From Streptomyces ardesiacus (GTDB lineage: Bacteria; Actinomycetota; Actinomycetes; Streptomycetales; Streptomycetaceae): a stretch of 64,000 nt of DNA. The stretch lies in NCBI RefSeq assembly GCF_003112575.1, contig NZ_BEWC01000005.1, forward strand, positions 124,001 to 188,000, in the 5' to 3' direction. Both the position numbers and the translations under genes were made by a program. Positions 13,081 through 20,842 of the stretch are shown piece after piece; the stretch's first letter is position 1; the number at the start of each line of letters is the position of its first letter. A model generated the notes under the pieces. The model did not search any database. It saw only the letters and a program-made list of their open reading frames with translations, and was not told the origin of the DNA.

Positions 13081-13755
13081 GTGGACGACGTTCTGCGGCG
13101 CAACCCGCTCTTCGCGGCGCTCGACGACGAGCAATCCGCGGAGCTCCGCGCCTCCATGAGTGAGGTGACCCTCGCCCGCGGCGACACCCTGTTCCACGAG
13201 GGGGACCCCGGAGACCGCCTCTACGTGGTCACGGAGGGCAAGGTCAAGCTCCACCGCACGTCCCCCGACGGGCGCGAGAACATGCTGGCCGTCGTCGGCC
13301 CCAGCGAGCTGATCGGCGAGCTGTCCCTCTTCGACCCGGGCCCGCGCACGGCCACCGGCACCGCGCTGACCGAGGTCAAGCTGCTCGCCCTCGGGCACGG
13401 CGACCTCCAGCCCTGGCTGAACGTCCGCCCCGAGGTCGCCACCGCGCTGCTGCGCGCCGTCGCCCGCCGCCTGCGCAAGACCAACGACGCCATGTCGGAC
13501 CTGGTCTTCTCGGACGTCCCCGGCCGTGTCGCCCGCGCCCTGCTGGACCTCTCCCGCCGCTTCGGCGTGCAGTCCGAGGAAGGCATCCACGTGGTGCACG
13601 ACCTCACGCAGGAGGAGCTGGCCCAGCTGGTCGGCGCGTCCCGCGAGACGGTCAACAAGGCGCTGGCGGACTTCGCCCAGCGCGGCTGGCTGCGCCTGGA
13701 GGCCCGCGCGGTGATCCTGCTGGACGTCGAGCGGCTGGCCAAGCGCTCCCGCTGA
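13081..13755 (+). CDS. crp: Crp/Fnr-family transcriptional regulator
   Basis: 224 residues, the length of S. coelicolor Crp (SCO3571 from memory). Residues about 10-125 form a cyclic-nucleotide-binding beta-roll with FHEGDPGDRLYVV and the phosphate-binding loop IGELSLFDPGPRTATGTA. Residues about 150-215 are the winged helix-turn-helix (TQEELAQLVGASRETVNKALADF). In Streptomyces this protein links cAMP to germination and to antibiotic production. GTG at 13081 follows AAGGAGAGAAC. The longer open frame upstream is antisense to nth and is not coding. Confidence 0.95.
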   Translation: MDDVLRRNPLFAALDDEQSAELRASMSEVTLARGDTLFHEGDPGDRLYVVTEGKVKLHRTSPDGRENMLAVVGPSELIGELSLFDPGPRTATGTALTEVKLLALGHGDLQPWLNVRPEVATALLRAVARRLRKTNDAMSDLVFSDVPGRVARALLDLSRRFGVQSEEGIHVVHDLTQEELAQLVGASRETVNKALADFAQRGWLRLEARAVILLDVERLAKRSR

Positions 13756-13782
13756 CGCACCGCGGACGCCCCTCGCCGGACG

Positions 13783-14625
13783 TCAGTCGGGCCGCTGGAT
13801 GAGCCCGTGCTCGCCCAGGTACTCCAGTTGCGCCCGCACCGACAGCTCCGCCGCCGGCCACAGCGAGCGGTCGACGTCCGCGTACACGTGGGCGACGACC
13901 TCGCCCGGCGTGCGGTGGCCGTCCTCCACCGCCGTCTCGACCTGGGCGAGGCGGTGGGCCCGGTGGGCCAGGTAGTACTCCACGACGCCCTGGGCGTCCT
14001 CCAGGACCGGCCCGTGCCCCGGAAGCACCGTGTGCACCCCGTCGTCGGCCGTGAGCGACCTGAGCCTGCGCAGCGAGTCCAGGTAGTCGCCGAGACGGCC
14101 GTCGGGATGGGCCACCACCGTCGTGCCGCGGCCCAGGATCGTGTCGCCCGTCAGGACCGCCCGGTCGGCCGGGAGATGGAAGCACAGCGAGTCGGCCGTG
14201 TGTCCCGGTGTCGGTACGACCCTCAGCTCCAGGCCGCCCACCCCGATCACGTCCCCGGCGGCCAGCCCCTCGTCGCCCAGCCGCAGCGCCGGGTCCAGGG
14301 CCCGCACGTGGGTGCGCGTCAGCTCGGCGAAGCGCGCGGCGCCCTCCGCGTGGTCCGGGTGACCGTGCGTCAGCAGCGTCAGCGCGACCCGCTTGCCCGC
14401 CCGCTCGGCCGTGTCCATGACGCGCCGCAGGTGGCCGTCGTCCAACGGGCCCGGGTCGACGACGACGGCCAGGTCGGAGTCGGGCTCGGCGAGGATCCAG
14501 GTGTTGGTGCCGTCCAGGGTCATCGCCGACGCGTTGGGCGCGAGGACGTTCACCGCGCGCGCGGTGGCCGGTCCCGACAGGACACCGCCGCGCGGCTGTC
14601 CGGGCAGTGCTGCTGCGTCGGTCAT
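13783..14625 (-). CDS. Metallo-beta-lactamase-fold hydrolase
   Basis: 280 residues. Metal ligands of the MBL fold are clear: LTHGHPDHAEG (HxHxDH), then PTPGHTADSLCF, LTGDTILG and the C-terminal VLPGHGP. A helical domain of about 70 residues follows, as in the LACTB2/RNase-Z-like group of hydrolases. It probably cleaves a phosphoester, RNA or thioester substrate; the exact one is unknown. The ATG at 14625 overlaps the stop of the upstream NUDIX gene (ATGA), so the two are coupled. It converges on crp. Confidence 0.85.
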   Translation of the reverse strand: MTDAAALPGQPRGGVLSGPATARAVNVLAPNASAMTLDGTNTWILAEPDSDLAVVVDPGPLDDGHLRRVMDTAERAGKRVALTLLTHGHPDHAEGAARFAELTRTHVRALDPALRLGDEGLAAGDVIGVGGLELRVVPTPGHTADSLCFHLPADRAVLTGDTILGRGTTVVAHPDGRLGDYLDSLRRLRSLTADDGVHTVLPGHGPVLEDAQGVVEYYLAHRAHRLAQVETAVEDGHRTPGEVVAHVYADVDRSLWPAAELSVRAQLEYLGEHGLIQRPD

Positions 14626-15539
14626 GCGGGGGCTCCCCCGGTCGGGTCGGAAGGCGTCGCCGGTGCCGGTGCCGCGCCCGGGACGCGCTTGGTGAACTCG
14701 TCGTGCCCCGGCCAGGACAGCACCACCTCGTCGCCGGACAGCCGCGCGCGGGCCAGCACGGGCGTCAGGTCGCGGCCGGGAGCCGACGCCAGCGCCTCGG
14801 CCGCCGTACCGCACCCCGCGAGGCCGCGCAGGGTGGCGACGGTCGGCGGCATCATCAGCAGCTCGCCCCGGTCGTACCCGGCGATGGCGTCCGCCGGAGC
14901 GATCCACACCGTGCGGTCGGCCTCCGTGGAGGCGTTGCGGGTGCGCTGGCCCTCCGGGAGCGCGGCCACGAAGAACCACGTGTCGTAGCGCCGGGACTCG
15001 AACTCCGGGGTGATCCAGCGCGCCCAGGCGCCCAGCAGGTCGGAGCGCAGGACGAGACCCCTGCGGTCCAGGAACTCCGCGAAGGACAGCTCGCGGTCGA
15101 CCAGGGCGGCCCGGTCGGCCTCCCAGTCGGCGCCGGTCGTGTCGCCCACCACCGAGTCGCCGGTCGGCCCCGCGAGCAGGACACCGGCCTCCTCGTAGGT
15201 CTCCCGCACGGCCGCGCAGACGATCGCCTGGGCGCCCGTCTCGTCGACGCCCAGCCGGTCCGCCCACCACGCGCGCGTGGGGCCCGCCCAGCCGACGGCG
15301 CGGTCGTCGTCGCGCGGGTCGACCCCGCCGCCCGGGTAGGCGTACGCGCCGCCCGCGAACGCCATGGAGGTGCGGCGGCGCAGCATGTGCACACAGGGGC
15401 CCGCGCCGGTGTCCTTCAGGAGCATGACGGTGGCCGCGCGCTTCGGGGTGACCGGGGTGAGGGTGCCGGCCGCCAGCGCGCGGATGCGGTCCGGCCACTC
15501 CGGTGGGTACCACTGACCATTCGCCTGACCATTCGCCAT
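14622..15539 (-). CDS. NUDIX hydrolase (RppH/NUDT19-like)
   Basis: 305 residues. A conserved AFAGGAYAYPGGGVDPRD leads into a NUDIX helix AAVRETYEEAGVLL after a long insertion, which is characteristic of the NUDT19-like group that hydrolyses CoA esters and other diphosphates. The pair with the MBL-fold hydrolase is maintained by a 4-base overlap. The ATG start lacks a strong ribosome site, and the N-terminus (MANGQANGQW) is low-complexity, so a later start is possible. Confidence 0.83.
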   Translation of the reverse strand: MANGQANGQWYPPEWPDRIRALAAGTLTPVTPKRAATVMLLKDTGAGPCVHMLRRRTSMAFAGGAYAYPGGGVDPRDDDRAVGWAGPTRAWWADRLGVDETGAQAIVCAAVRETYEEAGVLLAGPTGDSVVGDTTGADWEADRAALVDRELSFAEFLDRRGLVLRSDLLGAWARWITPEFESRRYDTWFFVAALPEGQRTRNASTEADRTVWIAPADAIAGYDRGELLMMPPTVATLRGLAGCGTAAEALASAPGRDLTPVLARARLSGDEVVLSWPGHDEFTKRVPGAAPAPATPSDPTGGAPA

Positions 15540-15597
15540 GGCCGGAGGCTATCCGGTGACGGGCGGATGTTCGAGTGGCCCCCGGGACCGGTGTGCG

Positions 15598-16626
15598 TCA
15601 GGCGGGCAGGCCGGTCAGCCACTCGGTGAGCAGCCGGTTCGTCTCCTCGGGGCGTTCCTGCTGGAGCCAGTGGCCGCAGCCGTCGAGGACGTGCGAGGCG
15701 CTCAGGCCGGGCAGGGTGACCGGGTACGCCTCGATCGCGTCGGACAGCCAGGTCGTGGACGCGTCCAGGCCGCCGCCGAGGAACAGGGACGGCTGGGTGA
15801 TCGGGGCGCCCGCGTGGGCGGCCAGGTCGGCCCAGTCGCGGTCCATGTTGCGGTAGCGGTTGAGGGCGCCGGTCAGGCCGGTGCGCTCGAACTCCCCGGC
15901 GTAGACGTCCAGGTCCTCCTCGGACAGCCAGGAGGGCAGCCGTCCGGCGGTCGGGAACCGGTCGCGCATCCGGCCGCCGGGGGCGACGAAGTGCGGGTCG
16001 GGCTCCCCGGGGCCGGGCATGGTGTCGGCGGACAGGGCGGCGTAGAGGCCGGCGAGCCAGCCGCGTACGTCGGGCTCGATCTCCGCCTCCGCGCGGCCGG
16101 GCTCCTGGAAGTAGGAGACGTAGAACTCCTGGCCCCCGAAGGGCCCGGCCAGGTCACTCATCCGGGCGAAGGCCTCGGTGGGCCGCGGGCCGCCCGGCGG
16201 GGTGTACGGCACGCTCAGCAGGCCCACCGCGCGGAAGACGTCCGGCCGCAGCAGCGCGGAGTGCGCGGCGATGTTCGCGCCCCAGTCGTGGCCGACGACC
16301 ACGGCGGAGCGCTCCCCCAGGGCCTCCACCACGGCGACGTTGTCCGCCACCAGGTCGAGCATCCGGTACGCCTCGACGGCGTCCGGCCGCGAGGAACGTC
16401 CGTAGCCGCGCACGTCGACGGCGACGGCGCGGAACCCGGCGGCGGCCAGCGCGGGCAACTGGTGGCGCCAGGAGTACCAGGACTCGGGGAAGCCGTGCAC
16501 GAGCAGGACCAGCGGCCCGCTGCCCTGTTCCACGAGGTGGATGCGGCCGGCGGGCGAGGCCACCAGCCGGTGCACGGGTCGGTCGGGCCGGTCGGTCCGC
16601 TGGTCGGTCACGGGCGGCTGCGGCAT
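15598..16626 (-). CDS. Epoxide-hydrolase-like alpha/beta hydrolase
   Basis: 342 residues. Seen: the oxyanion motif HGFPESWYSWRHQL, nucleophile elbow VVGHDWGANIA (Asp nucleophile), DVRGYGRSSRP, and DGCGHWLQQERPEET with the catalytic His. This matches soluble epoxide hydrolases such as mycobacterial EphA closely; substrate is unknown. The ATG at 16626 has a near-perfect AGGAGGAG ribosome site and removes a non-homologous upstream extension. The 200-base gap to ridA shows nothing else. Confidence 0.9.
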   Translation of the reverse strand: MPQPPVTDQRTDRPDRPVHRLVASPAGRIHLVEQGSGPLVLLVHGFPESWYSWRHQLPALAAAGFRAVAVDVRGYGRSSRPDAVEAYRMLDLVADNVAVVEALGERSAVVVGHDWGANIAAHSALLRPDVFRAVGLLSVPYTPPGGPRPTEAFARMSDLAGPFGGQEFYVSYFQEPGRAEAEIEPDVRGWLAGLYAALSADTMPGPGEPDPHFVAPGGRMRDRFPTAGRLPSWLSEEDLDVYAGEFERTGLTGALNRYRNMDRDWADLAAHAGAPITQPSLFLGGGLDASTTWLSDAIEAYPVTLPGLSASHVLDGCGHWLQQERPEETNRLLTEWLTGLPA

Positions 16627-16826
16627 GGCTCCTCCTGGCGCATACGGTCCATACGGTCGGTACGCCCCGCGGCGGGCCGGGACGGCCGGCCGGGGCCGGC
16701 TCCCGCGCCGTACGGGGCACCGGCACCGATCCTGCGGTGCCCGGGCCGCCGGGGCGAGGTTTGTTGCCGGCCCGGCAACGGGTCCGCAACAGGCCACGCG
16801 CCCGGCCCGGTACCCGCCCGGCTCCG

Positions 16827-17294
16827 CTACGGCTGGACCAGCTCCACCTGGATCTCGACCTCCACCGGCGCGTCCAGCGGGAGGACCGCCACGCCGACGG
16901 CGCTGCGGGCATGCACGCCCTTGTCGCCGAGGACCGCGCCGAGCAGCTCGCTGGCGCCGTTGACCACGCCGGGCTGGCCGGTGAAGTCGGCCGCCGACGC
17001 GACGAAGCCGACGACCTTGACGACACGCGCGACGCGGTCCAGGTCACCGGCGACGGACTTCACGGCGGCCAGGGCGTTCAGCGCGCAGGTGCGGGCCAGC
17101 TCCTTGGCCTCGTCCGGGGTGACCTCGGCGCCCACCTTGCCGGTGACCGGCAGCTTGCCGTCCAGCATCGGGAGCTGCCCGGAGGTGTAGACGTACGGTC
17201 CGGACCGCACGGCCGGCTGGTAGGCGGCCAGCGGCGGGACGACCTCGGGCAGTGTCAGGCCCAGCTCGGCGAGCTTCGCCTCCACGGCGCTCAC
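16827..17294 (-). CDS. RidA-family protein
   Basis: 155 residues with the RidA/YjgF/Rv3678c-type features YVYTSGQLPM, ALNALAAVKSVAGDLDRV and a C-terminal VEVEIQVEL. RidA enzymes deaminate reactive 2-aminoacrylate released by PLP enzymes. This subgroup is longer than E. coli RidA and lacks an obvious equivalent of its key Arg in the usual context, so activity is not certain. The GTG start overlaps the stop of the DUF4177 gene (GTGA). Confidence 0.87.
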   Translation of the reverse strand: MSAVEAKLAELGLTLPEVVPPLAAYQPAVRSGPYVYTSGQLPMLDGKLPVTGKVGAEVTPDEAKELARTCALNALAAVKSVAGDLDRVARVVKVVGFVASAADFTGQPGVVNGASELLGAVLGDKGVHARSAVGVAVLPLDAPVEVEIQVELVQP

Positions 17295-17452
17295 GCCTGC
17301 TTCTCCCGCTTCAGGTAGGCCACGAGCTGCTCGGGGTTGTTCGGCCCGGGCACGACCTGGACGAGCTCCCAGCCGTCCTCGCCCCAGGTGTCCAGAATCT
17401 GCTTCGTGGCATGGACGAGCAGCGGCACGGTTGCGTATTCCCACTTGGTCAT
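17291..17452 (-). CDS. Small DUF4177-family protein
   Basis: 53 residues, MTKWEYATVPLLVHATKQ, then WGEDGWELVQVVPGP. The pattern W-E-Y near the start and GWELV in the middle defines DUF4177, a family of short cytoplasmic proteins of unknown function. It is first in an operon with the RidA gene and faces the ArsA-like pair across a 129-base divergent gap. Confidence 0.85.
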   Translation of the reverse strand: MTKWEYATVPLLVHATKQILDTWGEDGWELVQVVPGPNNPEQLVAYLKREKQA

Positions 17453-17581
17453 GCGGCCGACTCTAGCCGCTGTCCGGGGCGCCCCCGCGACCGCTGCCCG
17501 GGCCCCCGCGCGGGCCGGCCGCGGCGACGTTGTCCACAGCCTCCGGAGTACTCCGTGCGCGGACTGGTTACGCTCGAATAC

Positions 17582-18559
17582 GTGAGCAGGCTCCAGGTCG
17601 TCAGTGGCAAGGGCGGTACCGGCAAGACCACGGTGGCCGCGGCCCTCGCGCTGGCCCTGGCCACCGAGGGGAAGCGCGCGCTTCTCGTCGAGGTCGAGGG
17701 CCGCCAGGGCATCGCGCAGCTCTTCGAAACGGAGGCGCTGCCTTATGAGGAGCGGAAGATCGCCGTCGCTCCCGGGGGTGGGGAGGTGTACGCCCTCGCC
17801 ATCGACGCCGAACTGGCCCTTCTGGACTACCTCCAGATGTTCTACAAGCTGGGCAGCGCCGGACGGGCCCTCAAGAAGCTCGGCGCGATCGACTTCGCGA
17901 CGACCGTCGCCCCGGGGGTCAGGGACGTCCTGCTGACCGGCAAGGCGTGCGAGGCGGTCCGGCGCAAGGACAGACAGGGACGGTTCGTCTACGACTACGT
18001 CGTCATGGACGCCCCGCCCACCGGCCGCATCACGCGCTTCCTCAACGTCAACGACGAGGTGGCCGGGCTCGCCAAGGTCGGCCCGATACACAATCAGGCG
18101 CAGGCCGTGATGCGGGTGCTGAAGTCGCGGGAGACCGCCGTGCACCTGGTGACGCTGCTGGAGGAGATGCCGGTCCAGGAGACCGTGGACGGCATCGCCG
18201 AGCTGCGCACGGCACGGCTCCCGGTGGGCCGGGTCGTCGTCAACATGGTCCGCCCCCAGGTCCTGGACGCCACCGACCTGGAGCTCGTACGGGACACACC
18301 GCGCACGGCGCTGGCCAAGTCTCTGTCCGGGGCCGGGCTCGGCGGGGCGCGGCGCGGCGGGCACGCCGAGCGGCTGGTGGATCCGCTGCTCGCGCAGGCC
18401 GGGGAGTACGCCGAGCGGTACGCGCTGGAGCAGGAGCAGCGGGCGGTCCTCGGCGAGCTGGGCCTGCCGACGCACGAACTGCCGCTGCTCGCGGAGGGCA
18501 TGGACCTGGCGGGCCTGTACGAACTGGCCACCGAGCTGCGGAAGCAGGGGATCGCATGA
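17582..18559 (+). CDS. ArsA-like P-loop ATPase, first of pair
   Basis: 325 residues beginning SRLQVVSGKGGTGKTTVAAAL, a deviant Walker A (KGGTGKTT) of the ArsA/Get3/MinD class. The switch sequence VVMDAPPTGRITRFL follows at about 140. No Cys triad of arsenite-binding ArsA is visible, so arsenic export is unlikely. The family here probably acts as an ATP-driven switch or chaperone. The GTG start has no strong ribosome site. The stop overlaps the ATG of the second ATPase. The two are always adjacent to wblA in the Streptomyces genomes I recall. Confidence 0.87.
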   Translation: MSRLQVVSGKGGTGKTTVAAALALALATEGKRALLVEVEGRQGIAQLFETEALPYEERKIAVAPGGGEVYALAIDAELALLDYLQMFYKLGSAGRALKKLGAIDFATTVAPGVRDVLLTGKACEAVRRKDRQGRFVYDYVVMDAPPTGRITRFLNVNDEVAGLAKVGPIHNQAQAVMRVLKSRETAVHLVTLLEEMPVQETVDGIAELRTARLPVGRVVVNMVRPQVLDATDLELVRDTPRTALAKSLSGAGLGGARRGGHAERLVDPLLAQAGEYAERYALEQEQRAVLGELGLPTHELPLLAEGMDLAGLYELATELRKQGIA

Positions 18560-19974
18560 GTCCGAAGGACCCGGCCCGTCAGCGGGAGGGCGCGCGACGC
18601 CTGAAGGCCGCGCGTGTGCTCGACGTCGACCGCCTGCTGGAGGATCCGCAGACCCGCATCGTCGTGTGCTGCGGGTCCGGCGGGGTCGGCAAGACGACCA
18701 CGGCGGCGGCCCTGGGCCTGCGCGCGGCCGAGCGGGGCCGCAAGGTGGTCGTCCTCACCATCGACCCGGCCCGGCGGCTCGCGCAGTCCATGGGCATCGA
18801 CTCGCTCGACAACACCCCGCGCCGGGTGAAGGGCGTCGACGACGCGGCGGGCGGCGAGCTGCACGCCATGATGCTGGACATGAAGCGGACCTTCGACGAG
18901 ATCGTCGAGTCCCACGCGGACCCCGACCGGGCCGCGGCGATCCTGGGCAACCCCTTCTACCAGTCGCTCTCGGCGGGCTTCGCGGGCACGCAGGAGTACA
19001 TGGCGATGGAGAAGCTGGGGCAGTTGCGGGCGAAGGACGAGTGGGACCTCATCGTCGTCGACACCCCGCCCTCCCGCTCGGCGCTGGACTTCCTCGACGC
19101 GCCCAAGCGCCTGGGTTCCTTCCTGGACGGCAAGCTGATCCGCGTCCTGCTGGCCCCGGCGAAGGTCGGCGGCCGGGCCGGGATGAAGTTCCTGAACGTC
19201 GGCATGTCGATGATGACCGGCGTCCTGGGCAAGGTGCTGGGCGGGCAGTTCCTCAAGGACGTGCAGACCTTCGTGGCCGCGATGGACTCGATGTTCGGCG
19301 GGTTCCGCACCCGCGCGGACGCCACGTACAAGCTGCTCCAGGCGCCCGGGACGGCGTTCCTGGTGGTCGCGGCGCCGGAGCGGGACGCGCTGCGCGAGGC
19401 CGCCTACTTCGTGCAGCGGCTGGCCGCCGAGGACATGCCGCTCGCCGGTCTGGTGCTCAACCGCGTCCACGGCAGCGGCGCCGACCGGCTGTCGGCCGAG
19501 CGGGCACTCGCCGCCGCGGAAAATCTTGAAGAGTCCCGCATTGTGGATCAAGACGGCGGGAAAGCTGGAGTTCGTACCACCCCCGCCAACTCTCCCGATC
19601 CACACGGCAGTTCGCCCTCGCCCGAGTCCGCCCCCGGCGACCCGGACCCCGACGGCACCTCTCCCGAGGCCCTCGAACCGGCGGCTGTCGGCACGACGGC
19701 TGCCGACACGGCAGCTTCCGCCACGGCATCTTCCGACACGGCCGAGCGGTCCGCCGACGTGCTCGCCGCCGGACTGCTGCGGCTGCACGCGGAGCGCATG
19801 CACCTGCTCGCCCGCGAGCAGCGCACGCGTGACCGCTTCACCGCGCGTCACCCCGAGGTGGCGGTCACCGAGGTGGCCGCGCTCCCCGGCGACGTGCACG
19901 ACCTCGCGGGGCTGCGGGACATCGGGGCACGCCTGGCGACCGGCCGGCCCGAGCTGCCCGAGCCGGGCGCCTGA
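18556..19974 (+). CDS. ArsA-like P-loop ATPase, second of pair, with internal insert
   Basis: 472 residues. Walker A is GSGGVGKTTTAAALGL, the switch region LIVVDTPPSRSALDFLD. Residues about 330-400 form a low-complexity insert rich in Pro, Ser, Asp, Thr and Ala (coded by repeated CGACACGGC-like units), splitting the C-terminal helical part, which resumes at AERSADVLAAGLLRLHAERM. The insert is probably a flexible surface loop. It likely forms a heterodimer with the preceding ATPase, as expected for two half-size ArsA proteins; this is inference. Confidence 0.87.
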   Translation: MSPKDPARQREGARRLKAARVLDVDRLLEDPQTRIVVCCGSGGVGKTTTAAALGLRAAERGRKVVVLTIDPARRLAQSMGIDSLDNTPRRVKGVDDAAGGELHAMMLDMKRTFDEIVESHADPDRAAAILGNPFYQSLSAGFAGTQEYMAMEKLGQLRAKDEWDLIVVDTPPSRSALDFLDAPKRLGSFLDGKLIRVLLAPAKVGGRAGMKFLNVGMSMMTGVLGKVLGGQFLKDVQTFVAAMDSMFGGFRTRADATYKLLQAPGTAFLVVAAPERDALREAAYFVQRLAAEDMPLAGLVLNRVHGSGADRLSAERALAAAENLEESRIVDQDGGKAGVRTTPANSPDPHGSSPSPESAPGDPDPDGTSPEALEPAAVGTTAADTAASATASSDTAERSADVLAAGLLRLHAERMHLLAREQRTRDRFTARHPEVAVTEVAALPGDVHDLAGLRDIGARLATGRPELPEPGA

Positions 19975-20043
19975 TCCCTGCCCCCACGGGGCCCTGTCCG
20001 GCCGGGCGGGGCCTGGTCCGGACCTCGTGAGCCCCGGCGGGGC

Positions 20044-20382
20044 TCAGACCACGGCCGCGTAGTCCTCGTACACCTCGTCGTCCTCGAGGGGCACGATGCC
20101 GGCCCCTCGCTCGTACTCCGTCCGCGCCGTCTCCAGGAGCCGGCGCCAGGAGGTCACGGTGGGCCGCCTGCGCAGCAGTGCGCGGCGCTCCCGTTCCGTC
20201 ATGCCTCCCCACACGCCGAACTCGACGCGGTTGTCGAGCGCGTCGGCCAGGCACTCGGTCCGCACCGGACATCCGGTGCACACCGCCTTGGCCCTGTTCT
20301 GCGCTGCTCCCTGAACGAACAGTTCGTCCGGATCAGTAGTGCGGCAGGCGGCCTGCGCACTCCAGTCGGTTACCCAGCCCAT
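20044..20382 (-). CDS. wblA: WhiB-like iron-sulfur regulator WblA
   Basis: 112 residues. Four Cys for the 4Fe-4S cluster are present (C13, C35, C38, C44 in AVCTGCPVRTEC), followed by the G[VI]WGG turn (GVWGGMTERERR) and a basic segment LLRRRPTVTSW used for DNA or sigma-factor contact. WblA (SCO3579 in S. coelicolor, from memory) is needed for sporulation and down-regulates antibiotic production. An in-frame ATG at 20439 would add 19 residues, but MGWVTDW is the family start. The long upstream gap fits a gene with heavy developmental control. Confidence 0.94.
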   Translation of the reverse strand: MGWVTDWSAQAACRTTDPDELFVQGAAQNRAKAVCTGCPVRTECLADALDNRVEFGVWGGMTERERRALLRRRPTVTSWRRLLETARTEYERGAGIVPLEDDEVYEDYAAVV

Positions 20383-20842
20383 ACCGGCGCCGTCCTCTCC
20401 CGAATCGAGGCTCCCCCACGGCGGCAGCGGCATATTCACCGCCGCCAGTTGAGGACGTTACGGAAGGTGGGCACAGCGCAACACCCCCTTCGGGCCCAAT
20501 CTTGAATGGCCCGAACGGACTATGGGTAAGCGGCAGATCACCCGGGGGAGTGAGCTGGCGACATGCGCGACGATCCCGACATTCAGGTCATCTCTGGTGC
20601 GTCACAACGGACACCGATTGACACACGAGGCGGATTCGGACACGCACCCCACACGCCGCGGCACACGCCGGCACGCACCAACGCGCCCCCCAGCGGGGCC
20701 CCTCGAAGAAAGATCGAGCGGATCCGGAACGATTCGGGGTCGCCGGACGTATTGATACGTGGCCTCACTGCTGTGACAGTTGAGTGCAGCTTAGGCCAAG
20801 GCATATACGCGTGTCCGGCGAATGAGAACGTAGGCTGCCTCC
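20383..20842. other. 460-base divergent control region between wblA and PBP gene
   Basis: No coding frame here is convincing. The region is less GC-rich than its flanks and should hold the wblA promoter(s) and a long leader, plus the promoter of the penicillin-binding protein. Published work reports control of wblA by developmental regulators, but I could not recognise a specific operator by eye. Confidence 0.6.

Noticed and set aside
17582..19974. Arsenite efflux (arsA) function
   Set aside because: P-loops match, but no arsenite-binding Cys set and no arsB or arsR nearby.
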